Assembly: GCA_011050525.1 (NCBI GenBank)
Contig: DRFO01000013.1
Location: forward strand, 1-64,000
Source of the DNA: Halopseudomonas xinjiangensis
GTDB lineage: Bacteria > Pseudomonadota > Gammaproteobacteria > Pseudomonadales > Pseudomonadaceae
DNA: 64,000 nucleotides
Direction: 5' to 3'
In this document: positions 47,013 to 55,679 of the stretch, piece after piece
Layout: each line of letters begins with the position of its first letter
Position numbering within the stretch: position 1 is the stretch's first letter
Notes under the pieces: generated by a model
Seen by the model: only the letters and a program-made list of their open reading frames with translations
Databases searched by the model: none
Told to the model about the DNA's origin: nothing
Translations under genes and position numbers: made by a program

Positions 47013-47996
47013 TTATGCTATGCCATCAGTGGCGTCGTTCAAGTAGTCGGTATAACGATTGATACAGCGATAAATCCCCTGCTCGGCGTCAGCCTGTGTA
47101 TGCCAGAGCAATTGCTGGAACGAGGTGAAGCGATGGGGGCTTACCCACTCGCCAATCGAATAAATGCTTTCGACAAAACGAAACGGGGTGTCAGCGTCAC
47201 GCACATTGAGTACCTCTCCCGGCAGATATAGTTCTGACAAACCGGCATACCCTATGGGTAAAGGCACCAACCAGCCCTCGCGCTTGCGTACAGACCATTC
47301 AACCTGCTCGGGGTGTGCTTCGGAAGGCTCGCCCGGCTCGATATTCAGCCGAGACAGGTCAAGCAGCGCATCGAGCGCGGTAGCGTCTGGATGCTGCTCA
47401 CGCAGTGATTCCAGTGCCAAGCGCAATTTGTCATCGCGCAGCGTAAGGGCAAAGCCCGGCAGGAAGTTGCGTTTCAGATCACGAAACTGTTTCTGTTGAC
47501 CAGCCGCATCAGCAGCGAGCGTAAGTATCTCAGGCGCGTAGCGCTTACCCGGCCGCTGCGGGAGGATGCTGCCTCCAGCAAGACGCATGGACAGGACCGC
47601 TTCCATCATCCGCTGGGGCAGGTGTATCAGGTCTTCCGGGTAGAAGTCGTCTTTAACACCAATAACCAGCGTTACCTCAAGATGTGCACGACCCTCTTCG
47701 ACGAGAGCCGAGGTGCTACCGTCCTTGTCTACAGGATTGCGGGTCAGACAGAAAACGTAGGGTGTATATTTGTAGCCGCTCGGAGGCTGAAAAACCTGTG
47801 GCTCAAACCGATGGCAGATAATCCCAACGCCCTCAAACCCTTCTTCCAGCAAACTGCCCAGCTTACGCTCAAGGGCATGAGCAAATCCTGTAAAGGCAGT
47901 CGGCGAGGGAAAGCCCCAGGTAAGGGGCCCCGATACAGCGTTGGCACTTTGCACCCTGAGCCTTGGCAATATGAGTAGTGCTTTGAGATCAGTCAT
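47013..47996 (-). CDS. cas5f: Type I-F Cascade protein Cas5f (Csy2)
   Basis: The 327-residue subunit caps the crRNA 5' handle with Cas8f. Segments [36 protein letters not shown] and the C-terminal [25 protein letters not shown] are Csy2 features, and length equals the usual value. It overlaps cas8f by 8 bases. Confidence 0.98.
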   Translation of the reverse strand: MTDLKALLILPRLRVQSANAVSGPLTWGFPSPTAFTGFAHALERKLGSLLEEGFEGVGIICHRFEPQVFQPPSGYKYTPYVFCLTRNPVDKDGSTSALVEEGRAHLEVTLVIGVKDDFYPEDLIHLPQRMMEAVLSMRLAGGSILPQRPGKRYAPEILTLAADAAGQQKQFRDLKRNFLPGFALTLRDDKLRLALESLREQHPDATALDALLDLSRLNIEPGEPSEAHPEQVEWSVRKREGWLVPLPIGYAGLSELYLPGEVLNVRDADTPFRFVESIYSIGEWVSPHRFTSFQQLLWHTQADAEQGIYRCINRYTDYLNDATDGIA

Positions 47997-49296
47997 GACG
48001 GCTCAACTCCCTGCGCAGCATATTCAGTTCCTGTTCCACTATTCGAGACCACTCGTGAGCCTCGTCTTCGCCGACGGGTAGCCCTCGGTAACGTTCACGC
48101 AAACGGGCGTTCAGCCAGTTGCCGAAACGTTGGGAAACCGCTTGCTGCCAGCTACCGCGCAGGTAAAGCGACGCGAAATGCTCGTCACGCTCTGCCCGTT
48201 TTGGATCTAGCCAGCATCGCTCGTCGCTATTGAGCTGACAGGCTGGATCAGCTGACCAGCCGGGCTCCATTTCATGCTGTTCTGCAGCGAACTGAAACAA
48301 CTCATCAACCAACGCCTGAACGCGGCTGGCGCGGCCGTCGCGCACGGCAAGATTGTTGACTGAGGCCACGCGTATCAGATAACTGTGCAGCTCGTGCAGT
48401 AATTCTTGAACCAGGGGGCGTTTGCCAAACACTGATTGGAAGACGCTATCGACGCGCAGCGGGGGACGAGCAGCTTCAGACCGCCAGTTAGGCGGCAGGG
48501 ATGGCAAAAGATGATTTTCGCCATACCTTTCGCTGTTGAGCTGGCTGATATTTTGGGGCTTGGTGCCACCAAACTTTTGAACCACCACGTTAGGGTATTC
48601 ATGAAAACCGTGCTGCCAGGTCACCTTGTTTTTTCTTGCAGCCCTGGCGGCCTTGGCTTCGTCGGAAAAGCGATGCTCTCGCATTACTCCCGAAGTATGG
48701 CTTACCAGGGAACTCGGGAAGAGAGGTGCTAGCAAGTGATATTTGCCTCCACCCAAAGACCAGTAAAGCTGCTTGGCCAGTTTGTGGGAGGCTGGTTTGC
48801 CCTTGCTTTCGACCAACGCAGCAAAAGCCTGCATCCATTGCTCTGCCTTGTCGGCATCGGAAGAAAATGCTTGCCGCAATCGCTCGTCTCCGCTGATGGC
48901 AAGGCCAAGAACACTGGTTCCGTCGATGCTCAAGCGCAGGAACTTATAAACATCCAACGCTGCAGCATTTCCGACCACATCAGGCATAAGCTGTTCGCCC
49001 AGGCTGTGCGTTCCCGCCAGTAATTCTCCGGCAGCGGCATTGCCCTGGCTGTACAAACTGGAGCCACGCGCATCCGGATGGGTGTATTTGATCGCGTGGG
49101 TAACCTGCTGAATCTGCATCACCCGGCGCGCGGCGTCTGCCAGCCAGGTTTCCGGTTCGTGCGCTGCTATCAGACGATCACGTTCGAGGTCGTCATCCTT
49201 GAGCTTATCCAGCTTGGGCTGAAGGCGGGAATCAAGGAAAACGGTGATAACGTTACGAATTTCATCGATTGAGAAATCACTGATGGGGGTCACCAT
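47989..49296 (-). CDS. cas8f: Type I-F Cascade large subunit Cas8f (Csy1)
   Basis: The 435-residue protein recognises the 5'-CC PAM in target DNA together with Cas5f. The N-terminal SIDEIRNVITVFLDSRLQPKLDKL, the conserved HEYPNVVVQKFGGTKPQNISQLNSERYG (PAM/K-wedge region around residues 225-255) and NWLNARLRERYRGLPVGEDEAHEW near the C-terminus are typical of Csy1. It is the first gene of the Cascade operon. A 243-base AT-rich gap upstream contains the proposed regulatory crRNA gene and its target. A run AAGGG precedes the ATG. Confidence 0.97.
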   Translation of the reverse strand: MVTPISDFSIDEIRNVITVFLDSRLQPKLDKLKDDDLERDRLIAAHEPETWLADAARRVMQIQQVTHAIKYTHPDARGSSLYSQGNAAAGELLAGTHSLGEQLMPDVVGNAAALDVYKFLRLSIDGTSVLGLAISGDERLRQAFSSDADKAEQWMQAFAALVESKGKPASHKLAKQLYWSLGGGKYHLLAPLFPSSLVSHTSGVMREHRFSDEAKAARAARKNKVTWQHGFHEYPNVVVQKFGGTKPQNISQLNSERYGENHLLPSLPPNWRSEAARPPLRVDSVFQSVFGKRPLVQELLHELHSYLIRVASVNNLAVRDGRASRVQALVDELFQFAAEQHEMEPGWSADPACQLNSDERCWLDPKRAERDEHFASLYLRGSWQQAVSQRFGNWLNARLRERYRGLPVGEDEAHEWSRIVEQELNMLRRELSRHD

Positions 49297-49379
49297 ATGT
49301 ACAAATCCCTTTTTTTAATTCCATTTTTTCCCGAATACATCACATTTCAAAGACTACTCCCAGCGCTGAGTCAAATCAA

Positions 49380-49398
49380 CCTAGCATTGCTTTAAATA
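49380..49398 (+). promoter_or_regulatory. Protospacer-like target with CC PAM in the cas8f upstream region
   Basis: CC (49380-49381) is followed by TAGCATTGCTTTAAATA (49382-49398), identical to the first 17 nt of the mini-CRISPR spacer at 49464-49480. The site is 84-117 bases upstream of the cas8f start (taking a full 32-nt footprint, 49382-49413) and lies beside or within the region where promoters for cas8f and for the opposite-strand RNA must be. After position 17 the match breaks (positions 18 and 19 differ). This partial match would permit Cascade binding but probably not efficient Cas3 recruitment. Confidence 0.75.
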
Positions 49399-49436
49399 AA
49401 ATACCAATTTAGAAGCTTAAATTGTATTATGCTGGG

Positions 49437-49551
49437 CACGACTGCTGAGAAGCAGCTTAGAAATAGCATTGCTTTAAATACCATCTATTGCACTGCCGTG
49501 TAGGCAGGCGGAAGAAGCGCCTGATATTCAGGCGCTTTCTTATCGTTTTTT
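49437..49551 (+). ncRNA. creR: Candidate Cas-regulating mini-CRISPR RNA (CreR type)
   Basis: Read on the plus strand, opposite to all cas genes. Pseudo-repeat 1 (about 49437-49463) has hairpin CTGCT-GAGA-AGCAG and the 8-nt 5' handle CTTAGAAA (49456-49463), identical to the handle of the older array repeats. The spacer begins at 49464. Pseudo-repeat 2 (49488-49507) contains CACTGCCGTGTAGGCAG, the classical I-F hairpin with loop GTGTA, and stops at the Cas6f cleavage site, lacking the trailing 8 nt. Cas6f processing would give a crRNA with about 24 nt of spacer. A TATTAT -10-like element (49425-49430) would place transcription start near 49437, and a strong terminator follows. The spacer matches an upstream site 82 bases away beside a CC PAM. 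CreR-type guides are known from other CRISPR systems. The assignment here is inferred from sequence only. Confidence 0.75.
49516..49551 (+). terminator. rho-independent terminator of the candidate creR RNA
   Basis: AGCGCCTGA-TAT-TCAGGCGCT is a perfect 9-bp stem (49516-49536) followed on the plus strand by TTCTTATCGTTTTTT. There is no T tract on the minus strand, so it serves plus-strand transcription, overlapping the 3' end of cas2-3 in antisense. This supports an independent transcript here. Confidence 0.85.
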
Positions 49552-52500
49552 GCTAAACCCCAACGCAGAATGATAGTACCAACCGTTATCACAACCCTTG
49601 GCTGGCAGATCGATATAGCCAAACTGCTGGGCGGTGTCGGCAGGGTCTTTGTTCAAGCGCTCGGCAAGAGCGTCCAGAATCTCACGATAATCCGCCTGAC
49701 CCCACGAATTGATTCTCTGGCCAGGCTCAAAGGCCTGAGCCGTCATCAGGTTATTAGAAGGGACCAGGCTGCCGTCATCTTCCACCCGATGGAAATCCAA
49801 CCCGCCCTCTTCATCAGGAAGGAGCACATAGCGCTGCCGACCGAGAGGATCATTACGAAATGGTTGTTTACGCTGCAAAGCCCCGCACAGCGATGAGTTG
49901 TAGGCCCACCACCAGCATGCGGGTATGAGCTTGAGCTCTTCGCCGGGCGGCGAACCCTGCATCCACTGCTGGATAACATGGTGTTCAAGGTCTACAAGAT
50001 TGCGCGCGGGGTCAGGGTCTGGGCGAAGACGAATGCGGCTGGACGCATCCATCACCTGCCACTGCTCCGGTATCAGCAAGTCGCTCAACTGATGGCTCTT
50101 TAGCCGAAATTGCTCACTTTCAAACCCAGGCCGGCAAAAAGCCGACTTAGCCATGCCGGTCTTGAGGTGCGCCAGATTGGTGTCCAGCAGATAGAGATTC
50201 GGGGCAGTTATATTCCCTGGGCGGTGGCGACGTATGCGGCCAGCCAGCTGGATGATCGAACGCATGGATGAGGGCTCGACAATCCCCCAGTCGTAATCAT
50301 GATCACGCCCTACTTCAGCCACGGCCGTGGCCAGCACGACGAATATCTGCTGCGGCTCAGGATAGGCATCTAACCATTCACGCATTTCAGGATCAATGAA
50401 CAGCGCTTGGTCATCGTGCCTTGTCAACAGCCTGTCCAGCCTGTTTTCAATCGCTGAACGCACTGCCAGCGGATGCTTGGAATGGTAGACACACAGATGA
50501 ATGCGAGACCCCTCCGGCGCGCCCTGACGAAACAGCTCCTTTGCCACGTCTACCAGAGGGTCGATATTCGCCATCCGCACCAGACCGATGCTGACGCGCT
50601 TGCCGGTCTGCGGGTCGGCCATGCCGTGATTCCGGTGTAGGGACTGCAATAGCGAACCAATCTCGCAGGCGAACGCCTGATAACGCTCCGTCTCTTCCAG
50701 GCCGTTGGCGATTGGCAATATCTGTATCTGCGCTTTACGTCGGCTCTCCGCCTGGGAGCTGACATCAAGCTTGCTCAGGCGTTTATCCACAAACTGATTA
50801 TGAGCGAGCAGATAGCTTCCCGGCTCTGCATGGTCACTGGCAACAGCCCCGAACTCGTCAAACCAGGCACAACAGATATTCAATACCTGGCCCGGGCGGC
50901 CACGGTGACGCTGATAATGACGTCGCCCCTCGAGGTAAGCCTCATATAATCCCTGGATCAAAGCGGGCGGCAAGGTAGCGGACGATAACAGCACGCGGCT
51001 ACCGAGCATACCTGCCCAGTTAACCAGCCGCGTCAGCGCTGGTAGATCTTCCAGGCCAAAGTCATCGGGCTCATCCAGGATCAGATCTGAGGTCATCAAC
51101 CGCAGCATGGGTGGGATCTGATGCCCGCCACGGAGGCCTTCAGTAGCAGGCATGAGGTGATCAATGGTGCAGGTCAATACGGGCGCGTTAAGTAATCTCT
51201 GCGCATTGGTATTATCTTTTAGCCAATGATTCAGCGGTCCGTCTGCAAGACTGCCTTCAAAATGCACATGCTGGCTGGCCGGAAGCAGGCTGGCACTGGA
51301 TTCGGAACCGTGTTTTGCGTAGGTATCCATGTTGTTAGCGTTCAGCTCATGCAATCGCCGGACGGCGGTACCGCCGACCAGTACAGCGAGATCCTCTTCA
51401 CCCAGACTGAGGCGTTCGCGATACGCATCGCCCGTTTGCAGCGTCAGGGTGCGCAAACCCAGCGCGATAGTGAAACGGGCTCCCTGCTGTGGATTGGCCA
51501 GCGCGTACATAATGCGACCGTTGGCCAGGGTTTTACCGCAACCTGTCGAGGCCATGTTCACACCGAAGAAACCGTGTTCGGCACTTTTTCCTTGCAACGC
51601 TTCAGCCAGGTCGAAGGCTTTGTCCTGCCAGGCAAAACGCCGATCCCGACTGCGTTGGCGAAAGCCCTTGTGACGGGCTATTCGTGGCAAGGCCTCCGCC
51701 AACCCCGGCAGGCTGCGGACAATCCGACTGGCATTGACCTCGACGCCAATCAAATGCTCGTCAAGACGCTGCTTCAGTTGGCCAGTCTGGCGATCTGTGT
51801 TGGCATGCAGCGGATAATCGGGGTCGCCATAGCGCCCATGACTCGGCTGGCTGGAGTAATAATGGTCCGCCAACATCAGTGCCATTCTGGACAGGTGCAT
51901 TATGTACGGGTCTTGCAGCCAGTCCTTATCAAGCATGCCGCTACGCTTGAGAAGCCCGTCTGCCAGCTTGCGGGCATGTTGGCACCAGTGAAGGCTATCG
52001 AACGGCAGGCCCTTTTTCAGATTCCAGCACTGTTTGATTGTTGCATCGGTAACGTCCTGGCGGGAGCCACACCAGTCGCTCGAAATCGAACCTGGCAACC
52101 GTTCAAGCGAGCTTTGGTTCAGTTGAAATTGGCGATCCGAAGCAGTGGGAACACGATGGTGGCTGACAATTAGCCAACCCACTGCACAAGCCAGCGGCTT
52201 CATGCTGCGGAAAGGGCTTTGGGTGATGGAATCAATCCCGTCCCTGATCAGGGCGTCCAGACAGGCTTTGGTGACTTTTTTATCCGCTTTGGCCAACCGT
52301 GCCAGCCACTGTTCATCCGGATCCTGTCCCACGAAAGCTTGAAACAAGCGCAGGGATATCCATTCATGGCGGTACGGATCGGCAACTGCCTGATTGGTTT
52401 CCAGCTTCTTTTGAAAAGCCTGGGTAGCCTTGCCAAAGTCGTGAAACAACGCTGCAATGCTGGCCAGCAACCGTATTTCTTCAGCGCTGTGCCAATCGTT

Positions 52501-52809
52501 TTCGTCACCTGCCCGCAGCACATCTCGAGCGGTCATATTGGTGGGAGTAGCGCCGCGAATATTGAACTGGCGACCATCACCCACGACCCAGAGCAGTTCG
52601 CTGTGATCCTTGCCACGGATCCAGTGGCAGGCTACGGCGGTGTTTTTGCGTGCGGTCTTTCGCAGCAGTTTGTGTAGGGTATCGAGGCCTGCGAGAGTAA
52701 TCGCCGTTTGCCAGGTGCGCTCACCACGCCTTTCGGCAAACTGGTCGAGAATGCGGCGGCTTTCCGCCAATGCTCGCTTGCTGCACTGTGACACCAGCAG
52801 CACATTCAT
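49540..52809 (-). CDS. cas3: Type I-F Cas2-Cas3 fusion nuclease-helicase
   Basis: The 1089-residue protein joins an N-terminal Cas2-like domain (about 1-90, MNVLLVSQCSKRALAESRRILDQFAERRG) to the HD nuclease (ALFHDFGKATQAFQKKL, about residue 118) and an SF2 helicase. Helicase motifs are Walker A NMASTGCGKTLANGR (about 420), DEPDD in LILDEPDDFG, SSATLPPALI and QLAGRIRRHRPG. It degrades target DNA after Cascade binding and, with Cas1, acquires spacers. All key residues appear intact. The start overlaps the cas1 stop by 4 bases. Confidence 0.98.
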   Translation of the reverse strand: MNVLLVSQCSKRALAESRRILDQFAERRGERTWQTAITLAGLDTLHKLLRKTARKNTAVACHWIRGKDHSELLWVVGDGRQFNIRGATPTNMTARDVLRAGDENDWHSAEEIRLLASIAALFHDFGKATQAFQKKLETNQAVADPYRHEWISLRLFQAFVGQDPDEQWLARLAKADKKVTKACLDALIRDGIDSITQSPFRSMKPLACAVGWLIVSHHRVPTASDRQFQLNQSSLERLPGSISSDWCGSRQDVTDATIKQCWNLKKGLPFDSLHWCQHARKLADGLLKRSGMLDKDWLQDPYIMHLSRMALMLADHYYSSQPSHGRYGDPDYPLHANTDRQTGQLKQRLDEHLIGVEVNASRIVRSLPGLAEALPRIARHKGFRQRSRDRRFAWQDKAFDLAEALQGKSAEHGFFGVNMASTGCGKTLANGRIMYALANPQQGARFTIALGLRTLTLQTGDAYRERLSLGEEDLAVLVGGTAVRRLHELNANNMDTYAKHGSESSASLLPASQHVHFEGSLADGPLNHWLKDNTNAQRLLNAPVLTCTIDHLMPATEGLRGGHQIPPMLRLMTSDLILDEPDDFGLEDLPALTRLVNWAGMLGSRVLLSSATLPPALIQGLYEAYLEGRRHYQRHRGRPGQVLNICCAWFDEFGAVASDHAEPGSYLLAHNQFVDKRLSKLDVSSQAESRRKAQIQILPIANGLEETERYQAFACEIGSLLQSLHRNHGMADPQTGKRVSIGLVRMANIDPLVDVAKELFRQGAPEGSRIHLCVYHSKHPLAVRSAIENRLDRLLTRHDDQALFIDPEMREWLDAYPEPQQIFVVLATAVAEVGRDHDYDWGIVEPSSMRSIIQLAGRIRRHRPGNITAPNLYLLDTNLAHLKTGMAKSAFCRPGFESEQFRLKSHQLSDLLIPEQWQVMDASSRIRLRPDPDPARNLVDLEHHVIQQWMQGSPPGEELKLIPACWWWAYNSSLCGALQRKQPFRNDPLGRQRYVLLPDEEGGLDFHRVEDDGSLVPSNNLMTAQAFEPGQRINSWGQADYREILDALAERLNKDPADTAQQFGYIDLPAKGCDNGWYYHSALGFSKKR

Positions 52810-53783
52810 TGTCCGCGGCTCCCCAGTTCTTGCGCCACGGCCTTGAGTGAATCAATCATGAAATCCAGCGACTCGTTGCGGGTCAGCGCCTCAATGCATG
52901 CTTGCCGGAATTCCTGCTCTTCATCCCCACGCATGGCGGAGATAAAAGCCTGGGGGAGGATAGTCGCATCTTTGACCAGATCGGCCACGTCGAAAACCAG
53001 CCCGCCGCGCCGGGTCTTGCCATGCAGGATTGATAGACCGTGCGGCAAGCCGAGCACCCAGGTGGCCGTAGCTCCTAAACCATAGGCCAAGTAGTTGCCG
53101 TGATCGAGAAAGCGGTTGGCTGGATCAACTCCGGAGCCACGCTTTGCACGGGTGAAATCGCCATAGTTCATTGCGTCCACAGCCAGCTTGAAAAGCGCTT
53201 TGGTCAATCGCGCCTCTTCCGTTAGAAGCGCTGTGTTATCCCGCGCCACTTCATTCCTGGCCCCTGCATCACGCAAGAGGCTCTTAAGCCGCTCAGCCGG
53301 CACGACAAAACCAGCATCCTGCAATGACCTGTTGTTCAGCCATAGCTGCGCTATTCGCTCCAGGCGCAACCGCTGAAACGCCTTGGCGGCCTCCAATCTC
53401 AATTCGTCGTCAAACCAGAAACGCACCCAACCTTGGAGGTACTCAGTGGGCCGATACTCACTCTGAGGCGAGAACCAGGCCACCTCGATATCAATTTCGT
53501 TGGCACTGAACAAAGGCGTCCCGCCGCCGCCACTAAAGCCGACGAGAACGCCCGCCTTTGCCAGTTCACGCATGGCTGCCTGGGTGATGGAGGTACCGGT
53601 GCCCAAAAGAACGGTGGTGGTATTGGCGATGGGGATATTCCAGTAAAGCGATTGCTTGCCTTCGTCGGTGACGTATTCGACTCGGCCGCCTTTCACCAAT
53701 ACTCTGCAGTGTTGCAAGTAGTAAATATTCGCGCGCTTGGAATGCAGAATGGTCTTCAAGTCTGAGGGGGAGAAATCTTCCAT
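52806..53783 (-). CDS. cas1: CRISPR integrase Cas1 (type I-F)
   Basis: ATG 53783 gives 325 residues starting MEDFSPSDLKTILHSKRANIYYLQHCRV, matching the usual I-F Cas1 start. An upstream in-frame ATG would add 16 residues. Conserved catalytic segments are LLTEEARLTKALFKLA (glutamate), the histidine in VLGLPHGLSILHGKTRRGGLVFDVADLVKD, and the acidic MRGDEEQEFRQAC. It begins the cas1-cas2-3 operon, with AGGG upstream. The presence of Cas1 shows this is an adaptation-competent I-F1 system rather than a transposon-encoded variant. Confidence 0.97.
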   Translation of the reverse strand: MEDFSPSDLKTILHSKRANIYYLQHCRVLVKGGRVEYVTDEGKQSLYWNIPIANTTTVLLGTGTSITQAAMRELAKAGVLVGFSGGGGTPLFSANEIDIEVAWFSPQSEYRPTEYLQGWVRFWFDDELRLEAAKAFQRLRLERIAQLWLNNRSLQDAGFVVPAERLKSLLRDAGARNEVARDNTALLTEEARLTKALFKLAVDAMNYGDFTRAKRGSGVDPANRFLDHGNYLAYGLGATATWVLGLPHGLSILHGKTRRGGLVFDVADLVKDATILPQAFISAMRGDEEQEFRQACIEALTRNESLDFMIDSLKAVAQELGSRGQ

Positions 53784-54041
53784 GATTGGCCCTTTATTGG
53801 TTCTTTTAGCAAAGGTTGCAAAGCTATCCAACCTTACCTGCGGGCGCGAACTTAGTCTAACCTGGTGTTCCCGAGGTGTTTCACATTAACGTGGTCTCAA
53901 AGGTCCTGAATCATTCCCTTTCAATATCGATCCCCGCGACCGGCAATCATCGACCCACGGTCATGCAAACCACCAGACATTCATACATAATGCCCGGACG
54001 GGCAAAGCGTCCGTTACACCGTAGAGAGGTTTTATCCAACT

Positions 54042-55223
54042 ATGTGGTACAACGGTCTACTCGATCTTTCCGGCTGGCAAATCCTGGCCGTGACTCTGGT
54101 CCTGACGCATATCACTATCGTCAGCGTTACTGTCTACCTGCACCGCTACTCGGCCCACCGCTCACTCGAGCTGCATCCGGCCCTGCAACACTTTTTCCGT
54201 TTCTGGCTGTGGCTCACGACCAGCATGAATACCCGCGAATGGACAGCCATCCATCGCAAGCATCACGCCAAATGTGAAACCCCTGACGACCCACACAGCC
54301 CGGTTCAAAAAGGGCTGGTCACCGTGTTACGCAAGGGTGCCGAGTTGTACATGGAAGAGGCCAAGAACGAGGAGACGCTGCGCATTTATGGCAAAAACTG
54401 CCCGGACGACTGGATGGAGCGCAATGTGTATGGGCGCTTCCCCCTCTTTGGGGTGGGTATCATGCTGCTGATCGATTTGGCGCTGTTTGGCGCGCTGGGT
54501 CTGACCGTGTGGGCTGTGCAGATGATGTGGATTCCGGTTTTCGCCGCGGGTGTGGTCAACGGCATCGGCCATGCATTCGGATACCGCAATTTCGAGTGCA
54601 AGGACGCAGCCACCAACATTGTGCCCTGGGGCATTCTGATCGGTGGGGAAGAGCTGCATAACAACCACCATACCTACCCCAACTCGGCGAAGCTTTCCGT
54701 CAAGAAATGGGAATTTGATCTGGGTTGGTTCTGGATCAAGGTGTTTAGCGCTTTCGGTTTGGCCCAGGTCAGACGGACCGCCCCAATCGCTCACAGGGTA
54801 GAAGGCAAGCAGACGCTGGACAAGGATACCGCCATGGCGATCGTTAATAATCGGTTCCAGATTATGGCGCAATATCGCAAGCTGGTGATCAAGCCTCTGG
54901 TCCAGCAGGAACTGCAGAAGATGGACGATTCGGTGCGGCATGTGTTCAGGCGCGCCAAGCGTTTGCTCAGCCGAGAGACTAGCCTGCTCGAGCCGAAACA
55001 TGAGGCGCGCATTCAAACCATGCTGGCTCACAGTCACGCGCTCAAGGTGATTTACGAGCGTCGCCTGGCCCTGCAGCAGATCTGGGGTCGCACCAGCGCC
55101 AACGGCCATGACATGGTGCAGGCGCTGCGTGACTGGTGTGCCCAGGCGGAAGCCAGTGGTATCAAGGCGCTGCAAGACTTTGCTGCCACACTACGGACGT
55201 ACTCTCTGCAACCTGCACCTTGA
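54042..55223 (+). CDS. Acyl-CoA delta-9 fatty acid desaturase
   Basis: The 393-residue membrane diiron enzyme shows the three histidine boxes HRYSAHRS (about residue 37), HRKHHAKCE (about 74) and LHNNHHTYP (about 205), with hydrophobic segments between. It introduces a cis double bond into saturated acyl chains. The C-terminal ~120 residues after LGLAQVRRTAPIAH are helical and charged, as in the longer Pseudomonas DesC/DesB-type proteins. It is divergent from cas1, with 258 bases between, and appears monocistronic. GAGAGG precedes the ATG by about 15 bases. Confidence 0.92.
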   Translation: MWYNGLLDLSGWQILAVTLVLTHITIVSVTVYLHRYSAHRSLELHPALQHFFRFWLWLTTSMNTREWTAIHRKHHAKCETPDDPHSPVQKGLVTVLRKGAELYMEEAKNEETLRIYGKNCPDDWMERNVYGRFPLFGVGIMLLIDLALFGALGLTVWAVQMMWIPVFAAGVVNGIGHAFGYRNFECKDAATNIVPWGILIGGEELHNNHHTYPNSAKLSVKKWEFDLGWFWIKVFSAFGLAQVRRTAPIAHRVEGKQTLDKDTAMAIVNNRFQIMAQYRKLVIKPLVQQELQKMDDSVRHVFRRAKRLLSRETSLLEPKHEARIQTMLAHSHALKVIYERRLALQQIWGRTSANGHDMVQALRDWCAQAEASGIKALQDFAATLRTYSLQPAP

Positions 55224-55302
55224 AGCGGCGCTTCGGCAAGCTTCTGGGGAGGGTTCGGCTTTTCGCATGGCAGCCAGCCTCATGCTCTGCAGGTTCCTAT
55301 GG

Positions 55303-55322
55303 ATTCCCGCCTTCGCGGGAAT
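55303..55322. repeat. REP-like hairpin ATTCCCGC-CTTC-GCGGGAAT
   Basis: A perfect 8-bp stem with a CTTC loop followed by GACGG, the common gammaproteobacterial intergenic palindrome. It may also end the desaturase transcript. A T-run occurs 20 bases downstream. Confidence 0.75.
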
Positions 55323-55419
55323 GACGGAGCCGTAGCGGAGGTTTTTTGAACGTCTCGCCTTTCCAAACTCCACTTCTACCAAGCGAAGCCCCCTGCTTCG
55401 TACTCCATCCTTCTCTCCT

Positions 55420-55679
55420 CGTCATCCCCGCGGAACGTCATACATCACCCCCTCTCTCTTCGTCATCCCGCGGAACGTCATACATCACCCCCCTCTCTCT
55501 TCGTCATCCCGCGGAACGTCATACATCACCCCCCTCTCTTCGTCATCCCGCGGAACGTCATACATCCCCCCCTATCTTCGTCATCCCGCGGAACGTCATA
55601 CATCACCCCCCTCTCTTCGTCATCCTGCGGAACGTCATACGTTACCCCCTCTCTTCGTCATCCCCGCGAAGGCGGGGAT
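55420..55679. repeat. REP-derived minisatellite ending in an intact REP hairpin
   Basis: Units beginning CGTCATCC start at 55420, 55461, 55502, 55541, 55579, 55618 and 55656 (periods 41, 41, 39, 38, 39, 38). The first six contain CCGCGGAACGTCATAC or a one-base variant, then ACCCCC-CTCTCTT. The seventh start is an intact REP hairpin ATCCCCGC-GAAG-GCGGGGAT (55660-55679), from which the units look derived by replacement of the second arm. Confidence 0.9.

Noticed and set aside
49297-49539. The mini-CRISPR as an ordinary two-repeat remnant of an old array
   Set aside because: A mere remnant would not be expected to carry a plus-strand terminator, a repeat truncated exactly at the Cas6f cut site and a spacer matching a CC-flanked site 82 bases away. 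It remains the main alternative to the regulatory reading.
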